DNA of 64,000 nt, taken from positions 17,806,329 to 17,870,328 of the forward strand of contig OZ038386.1 of the NCBI GenBank assembly GCA_964036045.1, written 5' to 3'. Position 1 is the stretch's first letter. Each line of letters starts with the position of its first letter. This DNA is from Eutreptiella sp. 'Long Island Sound 2002'. Taxonomy: Eukaryota > Euglenozoa > Euglenophyceae > Eutreptiales > Eutreptiaceae. The notes under the pieces were generated by a model. That model was not told the origin of the DNA. It made no database searches and saw only the letters and a program-made list of their open reading frames with translations. A program made the translations under genes and the position numbers. This document shows, piece by piece, positions 25,201 to 35,432 of this stretch.

Positions 25201-27627
25201 CACTGATTTGCCTGTGGGTTGGGGATGTGGACGACCCCGTTCATGCAGATGGTCAGCAAACGGTCGGTGGTCCAGTCTCAAAGAGGGTTGTGCTCACCAG
25301 GGCTGTTCCGCATTGGAGAGTAGCTTGAAGACAAGTGTGGACTAGAGGAGTGCAGCAAGGGCCATTGCCCACAAGTAGATGCACATTTCTGATCATTGCA
25401 TGACAACCTCTGGCAAGCAAGCTTTGATCGGGTGCCCTGGATACAAAGCTGAGCGAAGAAAAATAAGTCCAACGGATGCCCAGGAATCAAGAACATCTGA
25501 AAGGGGCGATGGGCGCCGCGTCGGGTGCGTCACTTGACAGTTCGTATCCGATTCATTAAGGAGACAGATCTTCAGCAATGCAATCAACACATGCAGTGCT
25601 TTGACAGATCGGCAACATCAGGAAAGCTGCCCTCGGAACTGGAGGGAAAAGGATTCAGGCCCTGGGTGCAGATGGCGTGTTGACAGGTAGACAGACTGGC
25701 ACGACAGCAACTTGAAACGCTGTCTCCTGCGCACCGGATGCACCACAGCACTGGGCCCAAAGGTGGCCTCTAGGGTCGGCATGCATTGCACGACATACGG
25801 CCCCAAACCCACAATCATTCCCCCTTTGTGCCAGGGACGATCTCACTGCATTCTGACGTGGTCAGGGAACTTGTATCTCTCATCGGTGCTGTCGGTTGCT
25901 CAAAATATGATCAGTGAAAGCCTGAACAACACCGAACCAACAGACCACTCGCCCAATTTGGGGACCCTCCTGACTGCAATCAATGGGTACACCGTGGCGG
26001 CACAGCGGGGACACCAGCGAGAGGAAGGAGGTAGTGTCAAAACCGACTCCAAGACTGCTCCTCATGGGTGGGGACTCCCGCCTGAAGCAAGGGCCTGATG
26101 GAGATGCAACAGGGCCAAGGAAGGCTCGTCACGGCCTCAAAGCGCCATCCTGGAACGCCAGGGGATACACAGGGCACTATGGGCCAAAAACACCACTTCT
26201 GGTGCATTGGATGCATCTCAAACATCAGGGTACGCTTGCACTGGCGCCAGGCTGCAGGAACGAAGGCAGGGCGCAGAGCAGAGCTGACCGAAAGCCACTG
26301 CAGCTTATCGGGGCTGAGGGCAGTCAAGAAGAGGACCCAGCTGCGCAGTGGTGTATTACGGTTTCGAGTCTCTAATGCATAGACATGGTGGCCACAGCAG
26401 CTGAAGCCTTCGAAGTATGCCGCCCATCTTGGCAAACAATGTCGTGTGGACGAAGGGCGGAAGGGTGTCTGTGCATCGCAGAATGCCACACTCAACACGG
26501 GGCAACAAATCAGCATAGCTAAGCAAAATTGCGCAACAAATCCGGAAGACCAGACACACACGACAACAGGATACACTTAATTCTGTGCATTGTGGATGAT
26601 TGCTTCACTCCACTCTGGTCCGTTTGGGGGGGGGGGGGCACCGGATGTGCACAAGGGGGTCCAGCCAAACAAACAGGCAGACTGAGAGGGGAAACTACAA
26701 AGCAACACACATGCACCAAAGGAGAGGGGGGGAAGTTTCACGCGAGTGTTGGAGAGTCAAGTAGAGGACGGGGGAGGAGGTAGTACAAAAACGAGAACGG
26801 AAATTGTACAACTATTGCGAGGCAATTGTGGCTACCTGGTAAAGGCCGCTGCATGAAGGGTGACCGCACTGGGCTAGCGGACACCTGGACTGAACTTGAC
26901 GAAAAAAGCGATAGGACCTTCGGATCCACGGCATTTGCAATGCATCGCGTAATACGTTACTTCGTACACAGGTCTGGACGCAGCTGCAGACTCGAAAGCA
27001 CTATGCAGTAGACAAACGTTGGAAATCTTCTTCATGGCATGCCTGTGACCCACAGGGACAGTGCTCCCAACGCTCTCGCCAAGAACACAGGCGCCACGAA
27101 CCTTTGCTCATTTTCCTGCCGCTTCTCCTGTTGTGCTTGCTTTACCGGAAGCGCTTTCTTTCACAACGTGCCTTGCAGGGCGCTGTAGATTGCCGGGTCT
27201 TACATATGACAATCTGCTGCAGAAAGAGACAAAAAATCGGCAGACGATACAAAAAACTGCACAGGGAAACGCGAAGAGCCAGAGACAGAAAATGGGACGC
27301 GACAAACAGGCGCTTGCGGTGCTGCGGAGGGGGACTCCGCCACCACCAGAACTTCGCCTCGTTTCGTATGTGCCACGGGCCATGGGCGGCGATGACCCCC
27401 TTGACCAGTGGAAAAGGGACATGGGGTGCACGCGTTCCTCAACAGAGCCCCGGCCGGCCAGTCTTTGGGGTCGGGTACTGGCCAACCGCAAATGCTCGTT
27501 GAGCCCCAGGGCCCGGCTCCCACCGGCAACATCCCGGCCTCGAACCCGCCGGATCTCACAGACGAGGAGCGGAATAGAATTGAAGTGAGGCATGCCTCCG
27601 GTGACTCCTCCGGGCATTGCCACGCCC
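22240..27627. other. No recognised gene; old repeats
   Basis: About 5.4 kb with many short ORFs and no domain I recognise. The minus strand from about 26,576 to 24,700 has several moderately long ORF pieces (for example 26,037-26,576) that could be a decayed coding region, and 27,061-27,638 plus holds two overlapping frames ending in a plausible DLTDEERNRIEV stretch. About 23,310-23,415 resembles 7,820-7,925. Poly(G) at 26,627-26,638. Confidence 0.45.
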
Positions 27628-29271
27628 TTAGGGCGTGATCACCGACACCTCATTGGTCAACGTCTTCACACGCCATCGGCGGGCCTTGCTCAGCAGAGCC
27701 GCTTTCCAACGCTTCAGCCAGGGCTTGATCAACGTGGGGAACATGGAGACGGACCGGCGGGGCTTTGGGGGCGTGAGCTGCTCGCGGGGGAGGTACCCGA
27801 GGAGGTCAAGAAGGACGTCGCCAGGAACCTCCGCCAGCCATCCGCAGCGGGCGTGCAGCAATAGTGCTGAATGCACCACAGAGCGCACGTTCGCAGGGAA
27901 AAGCAGATGCGACTTCGGCGTCCAAACTCGAGCGACCTCCAGCAACCGCTTTGTCGACAAAGCGCCCAGCATGTCGGGGGTCACGCTGCCGGCCGCTTGC
28001 CCGGGCAGCTCCCCTTTGCTCAGGAGGAGCTCAATCATCGGCTCGTCGTCGGCCTCGCAGGCGAAATGGAGTGGCTTCCAGCCGATGATGGAGGTCAGCC
28101 AGATGGCGATGTGAGGCGGGGCTTGGGCGGACAGGTTCAGCAGCGCCGCCTCCGAAGGGGGCGTGCATCGGCCCGCCTCGCCCAGCAGGTACTTGACGAC
28201 CGCCAAGTGTCCTTTGCGGACGGCGGTGTACACCGGGGAGGACCCGTCCGTCGCGGTCTTATGCTTGTCCGCACCGGAATCCACCAGGAACTTCACGACC
28301 CTCGCGTGCCCGTTTTTGCTCGCGATGTGCACGGGCGACGCGCCGTTCTTCGTGCACTTTTCCATGTTCGCGCCGGCCTCCACCAGAAATTTCACAATCC
28401 CCAGGTGCCCACTGTAGCACGCAACATACAGCGGGGACAGCCCGTTCTGCATTGACTTGTCCTTGTCCGCACCGGACTCCACCAAATACTTCACGATCGC
28501 CAGGTGGCCTTCCTGGCTGGCAATGTGCACGGGCGAGGCTCCGTACCTGTTGACCTTCTCCTTGTCGGCACCCGACTTCACCAAATACTTCACGACGTCC
28601 AGGTGCCCGCTGTAGCAAGCGGTGTAGACGGGCGTTGAGCCATCCCCCATTTGGCTGTCCATGTCAGCACCATGACGCGTCAGACACTGCACTATGTCAA
28701 GGTGACCTTGCTGGCTGGCGATGTGGACAGGCGACACCCCGTCAATCGTTGATTTGTCCATGTCAGCGTCAGCGTGCACCAGGTACTTGACAACTTGTAG
28801 GTGACCATTGTAACTGGCCATGAGCAGCGGGGTTGCCCCATTTTGATAGGCCTTTTCTTTGTCCGCGCCAGCCTCCACCAAATGCTTCACAACTTCAAGG
28901 TGACCGTTGTAGCTTGCAATGTGCAAAGGTGATTCCCCGTATCGATTGGCCTTTTCCATGTCAGCACCGCATTTAATGAGATACTTCACAATCTCCACAT
29001 AGCCACACTGGCTGGCGACATACACGGACGAGGACCCATCTACCATTGTTCTGTCAATGTCAGCACCAGACTCCACGAGATACTTTACAACTTCGAGGTG
29101 GCCTTTCTGCGCAGCAATGAGCACTGGGAACGCCTCATGGTTGCACACTGACGACATGTACGTCATATTGACAAGAAACTTCACAAAAGGTGGCAGAGGG
29201 GCTGCATCAATGGCACTCAAACATGAGAACCCGTAGTTCAGGCCTCTTCCCCCTTTCATGCTGGTCTGCAC
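27628..29271 (-). CDS. Ankyrin-repeat protein, 547 aa, single exon
   Basis: From residue about 40 there are ten consecutive 33-residue ankyrin repeats with the consensus GHLxVVKYLVESGAD and SPVHIAS, plus a degenerate eleventh near residue 395 (GWKPLHFACEADD). Ankyrin repeats are protein-binding scaffolds; no enzyme domain is attached. The C-terminal 150 residues carry a WTPKSHLLFP block and an EVPGDVLLDLLGYLP helix of the kind that follows ankyrin repeats in many protist proteins, loosely like an F-box or SOCS-type docking helix (inference). It ends with basic residues and TAA. The first in-frame ATG at 29,271 gives about 35 residues before repeat 1; an upstream exon cannot be excluded. No disruptions are seen, so I take it as a functional host gene. 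Partner unknown. Confidence 0.85.
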   Translation of the reverse strand: MQTSMKGGRGLNYGFSCLSAIDAAPLPPFVKFLVNMTYMSSVCNHEAFPVLIAAQKGHLEVVKYLVESGADIDRTMVDGSSSVYVASQCGYVEIVKYLIKCGADMEKANRYGESPLHIASYNGHLEVVKHLVEAGADKEKAYQNGATPLLMASYNGHLQVVKYLVHADADMDKSTIDGVSPVHIASQQGHLDIVQCLTRHGADMDSQMGDGSTPVYTACYSGHLDVVKYLVKSGADKEKVNRYGASPVHIASQEGHLAIVKYLVESGADKDKSMQNGLSPLYVACYSGHLGIVKFLVEAGANMEKCTKNGASPVHIASKNGHARVVKFLVDSGADKHKTATDGSSPVYTAVRKGHLAVVKYLLGEAGRCTPPSEAALLNLSAQAPPHIAIWLTSIIGWKPLHFACEADDEPMIELLLSKGELPGQAAGSVTPDMLGALSTKRLLEVARVWTPKSHLLFPANVRSVVHSALLLHARCGWLAEVPGDVLLDLLGYLPREQLTPPKPRRSVSMFPTLIKPWLKRWKAALLSKARRWRVKTLTNEVSVITP

Positions 29272-29439
29272 CGAGATTTACCACTGCACCGCCACTCTGC
29301 ACGAAACCCCTCGTCCGCATAGACGCTAAACATGCACTCAACACAACTGTTGTCTCTATGTATGGTGGCAACTTGCACCATGAAGGGTTGGTCAGGGCTC
29401 CTGTTAAGGGGGATGGGGGTTGTGGGTGGGTGGGTCCAG

Positions 29440-29513
29440 GGCCATGAAGCAATGGATACTTAGCTACCGAATGCCCCCGTATCACAGGCAACTGGTCACA
29501 GCTCACAAATGTT
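29440..29513 (+). repeat. 72-bp dispersed element, copy 2 (diverged)
   Basis: Starts GGCCATGAAGCAATGGATAC and keeps TGCCCCCGTATCACAGGC. It lies about 170 bp upstream of the ankyrin start codon. Confidence 0.7.
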
Positions 29514-30806
29514 CCGCTCCACAGCAGCACCGTTCATGTTCATATTTTTGTTCTTTAATGCAGCAAAGTCAGCTTACTCCCCTATGCGGCCCCAGTCAAA
29601 AGTATGCACAGTCCTCACTGTAGCTCTGCAGCTCTCTGCAGTGCACTGAGCTCTTACCATGTACTCTCTTCATTTCACGCATACCGCCTCTCACACGATG
29701 GAGTACACAATAAAGTGTACATACTGCATCACCTGAGACACGATCCCGTTGTCAGAAGAGGGTCTGTTGCAAGAGCCTTAGCAACTCAGGCTGTCCCGCA
29801 AACTAGACATGAAAACAATCTTGAGACCCACCCGCCAAGGAAGACACCAGCTGACGCCCACTCACAGTGGGGACCACCAAAGACGCCTCCTAGTCAAAAT
29901 GATCAGCTGTTCAACGTCCTTGCGACACCACTGCACTTGCATGTTCTCACATGCCCTCAGCTTTAGTTGCCAGCACATTTGCACGATCACAGAGTACAAT
30001 TCCTGGTTGGACATGCTTTTAGGTGTCCCATACATAGTGACCACCTTGCATAGCATACGGGCCTCCCCCTACATTGAGAGCCAAACCCACACCTGTTGAC
30101 TGCGGCGCCACTACATGGCGTCAAACAAGTGGAAAAAGGTACCCATTGCCTCGTCCTTTATCTCCTGCATGCGTTGCAGAGCGTGTATCTTGAAGCGCTA
30201 CCGCATTTGTTGTCGCTTGGGCGGCTGTTGCTGCCCCTTCGACGGCATGACACCGAGGGCACAACGTGTGACAAAACACAGATCACAAAAGACTGAGGCA
30301 AGGATTCACATTTTGGTCGCCCAGAGTTGTACAACTTCTGTGGCATGAAAGCGAGGCTTGACCCCAGGGGGCCCCCAGAAAAAAAATTCCTGGCACCACC
30401 GTGGCTTTTTTTTTTCGAGGGGTACCCCCAGAGGGGGAGGGGGGTACGGAAAAAGAAAATCGCGCGAAAATTTTTCCGGACTTTTATCGTACTTTTTTGA
30501 ATGTGGAAGGTGCAAGGAGGATACCTTTCAAGGTATTCATTCATATTTTAGCGGATATGGGTGGTATTTGTGTTTAAGGGCACGAAGACCCCCGGTCTGT
30601 TCCAGCTGCACTGCAGCGCCCCACCCTGGCCTCTTTTCGGCAGGAAAGAGTCCCCAAATGAGCCAATGCAACTCATTTGGGGCGAGAAACCGAACCAGCG
30701 GCATTGAAGGACAAGGGTGACGAATGTCCATTCTGGCCGTTCTTTCGGTTGCCCAAGCCTATTTACATTTATATAGTGGACCCCACAATGTCATGTCCCC
30801 GTTGCC
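29514..30806. other. No intact gene; one coding-like remnant
   Basis: A minus-strand ORF at 29,862-30,056 (MSNQELYSVIVQMCW...NMQVQW) resembles, across a frameshift, the stretch at about 33,600-33,700. Around 30,360-30,510 are C, G, A and T runs without gene content. A weak tRNA-like stretch near 30,170-30,250 is too degenerate to call. Confidence 0.45.
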
Positions 30807-31583
30807 TCATAGCATGCTGGTTGATGACCGCTGTGCCACATTTGCTTGCCAAAGAAGGTTGGTTCTCAGTGGGACTACGGTTTGTGTGTTAGTGTGATGG
30901 TGTGTATGTGTGTATGTGGATGGTGCACATTGTCGCACTACGCAGCGCTTGCACGCACAACCGGCAGCACGCTCTGCTAGCTTCAAGAAGCCCAACTTCC
31001 AATGCACAGTGCCGGAATCAGCAGTGCGTTCCTCGCGCATCCATTTACACAGTGTGTTGTCCCGTGGGAGTGCCTCGCATGGGATGCAAGGTATCGGATT
31101 GCCTGATTCATCAACCCGAGCCTCACGGGTACACGGAGGGTCACGCGAGAAACAACCAACCCCATCAACATAGAACCAGTGGACCTTCTCGTGGGCGTGG
31201 CGCATCAGGGGATAGCACCCGCGAAGAACGAGAGCACTTGATACACCCAATGGTAGAACACCCATACACTTGGTCGGAACAAGACACGAGACCATTGAAG
31301 TTTGATGTCCCTTTGTAGCGGGGGCAATGCCTGCGGGGTGCTTCTTGCCCTTGCAATGTAACTCATAGGACTGGATGTCTGGGGCGGCTATAATTGATAA
31401 CCGCTCTCCGCACGGACATGTCCACCCATGGGCATCCCGCTTACCCCATGCAATGTTGATCGCTGACGACATGCAAAAAGTCTGTGAGAAGTGGGAGCAA
31501 CAAAAATGTATAAATGGAGATTTAGTGACACTTGACTTGACTGTCCTGCATAATGATTCTTGCGTTGACCTTCTGCCTCTCAC
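30807..31583 (-). CDS. Cys-rich hypothetical protein, probably transposon-derived
   Basis: An intact 258-codon ORF. Residues about 50-85 hold a zinc-finger-like pattern (CPCGERL then HCKGKKH). Residues about 120-185 hold CYPLMRHAHEKVHWFYVDG, then PPCTREARVD and IPCIPCEALP, a Cys pattern seen in many uncharacterised proteins linked to DNA transposons. A further Cys group (CACKRCVVRQC) and a His/Thr run translated from GT repeats close the protein, whose last part is therefore doubtful. No catalytic domain is visible. It may be an exon of a larger transposase-associated gene. Function unknown. Confidence 0.4.
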   Translation of the reverse strand: MRGRRSTQESLCRTVKSSVTKSPFIHFCCSHFSQTFCMSSAINIAWGKRDAHGWTCPCGERLSIIAAPDIQSYELHCKGKKHPAGIAPATKGHQTSMVSCLVPTKCMGVLPLGVSSALVLRGCYPLMRHAHEKVHWFYVDGVGCFSRDPPCTREARVDESGNPIPCIPCEALPRDNTLCKWMREERTADSGTVHWKLGFLKLAERAAGCACKRCVVRQCAPSTYTHTHHHTNTQTVVPLRTNLLWQANVAQRSSTSML

Positions 31584-33195
31584 GCTTTCCGTTGTGTCCC
31601 TCTCCTTGCACTACCTCGCTAATTGCCCTATTCCTCTTGCCCCTAGAACCCCAAACTTGCAAATGCACAAGTGACTACTCTTGAATGAAGTGGAGTTCAA
31701 GTGCAAATTTTGTACAATGCAACATTGTAATGTTCACATGCAAAGCTGGTGTGCTCCATCAACCCCCCCATAGGCACACTTACTCACTCTTTACGGCAAC
31801 CCACCCCCCAAGGTGCCCACTTGTTTTTTTTCACAGGGCTGGGGGAATGGAGCATAGTAAGCGGAGGAAGTTGTCAACAACTAGCAAGCTGCCGCATCTC
31901 ATGTCTTGGATTTACCAGCTTCACTGTTTCAGATCAGGAGATGGTGTCTTTCTGCTACACTTCATCCTTGCAATACTGATCATTGTTGGTCCAACTGACA
32001 TACAGGACACACAATGGACCTCTAGAATTGAAATCAAACACACGGATATTTTTGGAACACAAGATGCACACCTAGCCGGTCTACATGTGCGTCGTACAAC
32101 GTGCATTGCAGAGTTGCAGCCAAGAATGGAAGGTCACGATGATCATACCAGCAGCGAAAGGGTGGGCTAATACACCTGAGCTGTAACCAATTACTAACAG
32201 GACTTGTGGCCAGGCGTTTGTTATGCAGTGATTTCCACTGATGACCATCCATGAAAACTAAACACTTTTCTGGTCTCACTTCCACACTAAGAAAAACAGC
32301 ATGGCTGTCACATGGACCACCCCCAAGGCTCCTTTCAACAACTCGGCACCACTTGGCCATGAGGCAACGGAAACTGGGCTCGCATACGCCCCCGTGTCAC
32401 GGGCGCATGGTCATAACCACATTGTTCAGTGTTTTGCTTGCTGCACTGCAGCGTAGACCAGTTCTGTACCACATCAGGTGGCTGCTGGCTGTGCATTGGC
32501 ACTGTTCCTCTGGACATCGAGGTCAGCTCGCACCCACCACCCACCCACAGTGCCGGTTAGTCTCTAACCCTTGCCCTGCAGGTCGTGAGGTCGTGTCATA
32601 CTCCATCCTTAGGGGCGCAATGGCGCCTTGGTTGGCGCAAAGGCGTCTCAGTATTTCAGCATGCGCTCCGTCTGTCAGGCAACTCAACAAATCATTGCTG
32701 TTATGCGTGTGGCGCATACCACGTCTGCTCCCCACGCTGCATGCGCATGCCGCCCACACATTCATGCCTACTTGCTTTCGTCTTCCTCACATGGGCCGCA
32801 CTCTCGCCGCCCCAGTCGTGCTTTGGCTGTGCAACACGTGACAACATGTTGTGCCTGTGGCTCAGGGGCGCTACGGCGCCCTGCTTTTTCATTTCTTGAC
32901 TGTTCCGTGTCTCCGTGGCGTCCCTTTCACCTCGCTCTGCTCGTACCCACCCTGCTCAGCCCGAACCCTGGTCAGCTCGAACCCACCACTTCCCTTTGCG
33001 CCGGTTAGCCCCGGTCTCTCGCTCTGTGGGTCTCTCTCCTACTCTCTCCCTCCCATTCTCTCGTGCTCTCCCCTGCTCATCCTCTACTGTTGCGCCTCTC
33101 TGTTCCTTTCTCACCGTGCTCTACCCTCTCTCTCTCTAACTCTGTGTCTCTTTCCCTCTCTCCCGCGCCCAAAAAAAGGGGGTTCGGGTTGCTTG
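31584..33195. other. No recognised gene
   Basis: Short ORFs only. Contains the third 72-bp element and, at about 33,010-33,170, a strongly pyrimidine-rich (CT) tract of about 160 bp. Confidence 0.5.
32355..32426 (+). repeat. 72-bp dispersed element, copy 3
   Basis: Differs at only about three positions from the copy at 7,284. Confidence 0.85.
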
Positions 33196-33203
33196 GTGCA
33201 TCT

Positions 33204-33280
33204 CTATCCCCCCCGGGGTTCGAACCATCCTCCACGGGACAGAAGAGGTGCGGTGTATCCACTGGGCCACGACGATGGGT
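33204..33280 (-). repeat. tRNA-Arg(UCU)-like element, SINE head or tRNA pseudogene
   Basis: On the minus strand the pol III A box TGGCCCAGTGG (33,259-33,269) and B box GGTTCGAACCC (33,216-33,226) both match consensus and sit about 32 bp apart. The A-box context and CTTCT anticodon-loop region resemble tRNA-Arg(UCU), but the anticodon stem does not pair properly, so this is not a functional tRNA. Confidence 0.65.
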
Positions 33281-33289
33281 TATTTGCAC

Positions 33290-34205
33290 CCTGGCACCAT
33301 GGCACCATGGCACCATGCGCTTCACTCTTCTTCTCCTTGTTGTCACCCCCTGTCATGCATATCTTCTTTCGCATGGGGGTGTGTTCAGCAGTGTGTAAAG
33401 GAACCGCACAGCGTCCCCGGGTACCGGGTCCGCCTGCCTAAAGAGCGTTCTCTGGAACAGTCGCAAGAGGTCCGCTCGGCCTGTCAGCCACACATGCATG
33501 CAATCGCCAGTTCTGCTTACCAAGGAGGGCACCGCTCTATGCCCTTCTGCTGTCGGACAGTGGAGGATCGCCTCCCACTGGAACGGATGCCACTTGCCTG
33601 CACTTTTGGGTCGCCACTGGACCTGCATGTTCGCCAAAGCCTGGGTCTTCAGGGTCCAGTTGATCTGGACCATCACCGAACTCCTGATTGCTCATCTGCA
33701 GTTGTTCCCCATGGTTGTCCACAATCTCACAACGCATCCTGGTGTCATGTGGTTGGTCCAGTCGGATCCAGATCTGCTGATTGCGGGCCCAGGCCATTTT
33801 GGTCAGTTCTGCTTCAACTGCTTGCAGTCCTTCGTTCGCAATGGCGTCCAGCTGACTCAGTGCTTGCACCTTGAAATGTTGGCGTTCTTGCTGAGGCTTG
33901 ACCTTCTTTGGGGTTGGCTGGATGTGTGTGTACGGGCCATACCGCTGCTGGTGAGTTCCCTTCTCCTGCTGCGTCCTCCCAGACGGCATGACGCCTGGGT
34001 GCCTGTCCGCGACAGGACGCGGCGTTCAGCTGCTTGGTGTTCTCCTGTGCGTGTTGCTGCTCACTGCGACAGAACACGACTCGTGTGTTGCAGGCTCTAC
34101 TGCGATAAGACACAGCTCATGTATTGCGAACTCTGCGTCAGAACACAGGTGCTTCAGACTGTGCGAGGTGTCTGCACCATTGTGCAGGGGCTACTGGTTT
34201 CGTCA
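33290..34205. other. Downstream of LINE A copy 2; degenerate ORF pieces
   Basis: Minus-strand ORF fragments at 33,353-33,676, 33,537-33,989 and 33,814-34,113 overlap in different frames. Joined across a frameshift, part of them resembles 29,862-30,056. Could be LINE 3' flank or an older element. Three GGCACCAT units lie at about 33,294-33,317. Confidence 0.4.
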
Positions 34206-35429
34206 TTATCGACCCTGTCCTAAGTTCCTGCGCTTCCTGAGCCTTCGCTTCTTGCGCTGTCGCCTGGTGTCACTCACATCAGTGCTGAAGGACAGTGTGT
34301 CTGCTGCTGACAGTGCACTCGACAGCACTCCCTGGTTTATGTGCCCTGTCCTCATTTCCTCACTTTCTGTACTGCTTGAGGAGTACGGTCCCATCTCACG
34401 TGGCGCTGGCTCCCCGGATGCTTCCCCTGTCAGTTCATCACTGTCCATGGGTACCATACCCAAGGAAGACCAGAGTGCCCTTGTGCCCTCTGACTCTGAC
34501 CCCGACCCTCCCCTCAAACCTACCGTAGAGTCTGACCCCGATGATGATGTTGGTGCAGCATGCTGTGACCATAGTGGGCTGGAACACATGCCCTCCATGG
34601 CCAATCCATTCGCCATTTCATTTCCCTGCACGTTGACATGTGCTGGGACATGTTCCCACCTGACTTCTCGTCCCGGCGTCGCCATTTCCCGGAGCAGGAT
34701 TTCCCAGACTGGGACGTGGACTTGCAGTTTTCCAGATAAGGTTGTCCATCCCTTTGACTTCCAGTGTTGGGCCCTGCCAGTCGCTCCCAACTGCAGGTAC
34801 TGCGAGTCGGTGAGAATTGCCAGTTTTGGCACCCAGAATCCCTGTAAGGCTTCCACGGCTGCCCAAAGCTCTGCTCCGTTGTTTGTTTGCCTGTGATGTG
34901 TTGGTACGTAGCCACAGAAGCGTACCTCTGGTCCTTGGTCGTCTTCCGCCGCGAACACGCCAAATCCCCCAGCCCTGCGCATGTCCTTTTGGCTCAGTCT
35001 CTTCGACGACCCATCAGTGTACACTATCCTGTAGCCCTTCTCCACCAATTCTGCAATCAGATCTTGCACTCCTTGTAGCACTCCCGGGCCTGCCTGCCTC
35101 GGGCGCTTCGGTCGTGGTTCTGTTGCCCTTTGCCAACTATGGTTGTCGGCTGATTTTTCTTGGGTGAAGCACTCCGTGTGTGTTTGCCACCACGTATGCA
35201 GTCCCCCATGTACTTGCACTTCCCCTTGTCGCGGCTGCACCCCGGTGTCTCGAAGTTGCTCCAGTGACTTTTGAAAGCCTTTCCATTGTTCCCTGCGCTC
35301 CCCTGTGTAGAATCCCACCCACTCACATAGCTCCCTGAGCCATGTTGTAAGGTATGACGTGAACACTAGCGACGCTCCTGCCTTGACTTCGCATCGATAT
35401 CGCCAATGGGCACTTCTTGCTGACCACAT
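34206..35429 (-). pseudogene. Family A LINE RNase H domain
   Basis: The last 407 codons of ORF2. An RNase HI domain lies at about residues 133-282: YTDGS (D139), NNGAEL (E187), LTDSQYL (D208), VPAHVN (H264) and GNEMANGLA. RNase H removes element RNA from the RNA-DNA hybrid. The fourth acidic position, normally Asp in GNExAD, reads Asn (N274). Copy 1 does not cover this region, so I cannot tell whether the change belongs to the family. The domain follows the zinc module rather than preceding it, as in plant-type L1 elements. The ORF ends with Arg/Lys-rich residues. Confidence 0.9.
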
Positions 35430-35432
35430 CGC

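Noticed and set aside
30170-30250. A tRNA-like stretch near the Cys-rich ORF
   Set aside because: Only a weak B-box resemblance (CCTTCGACGGC) and no acceptable cloverleaf.
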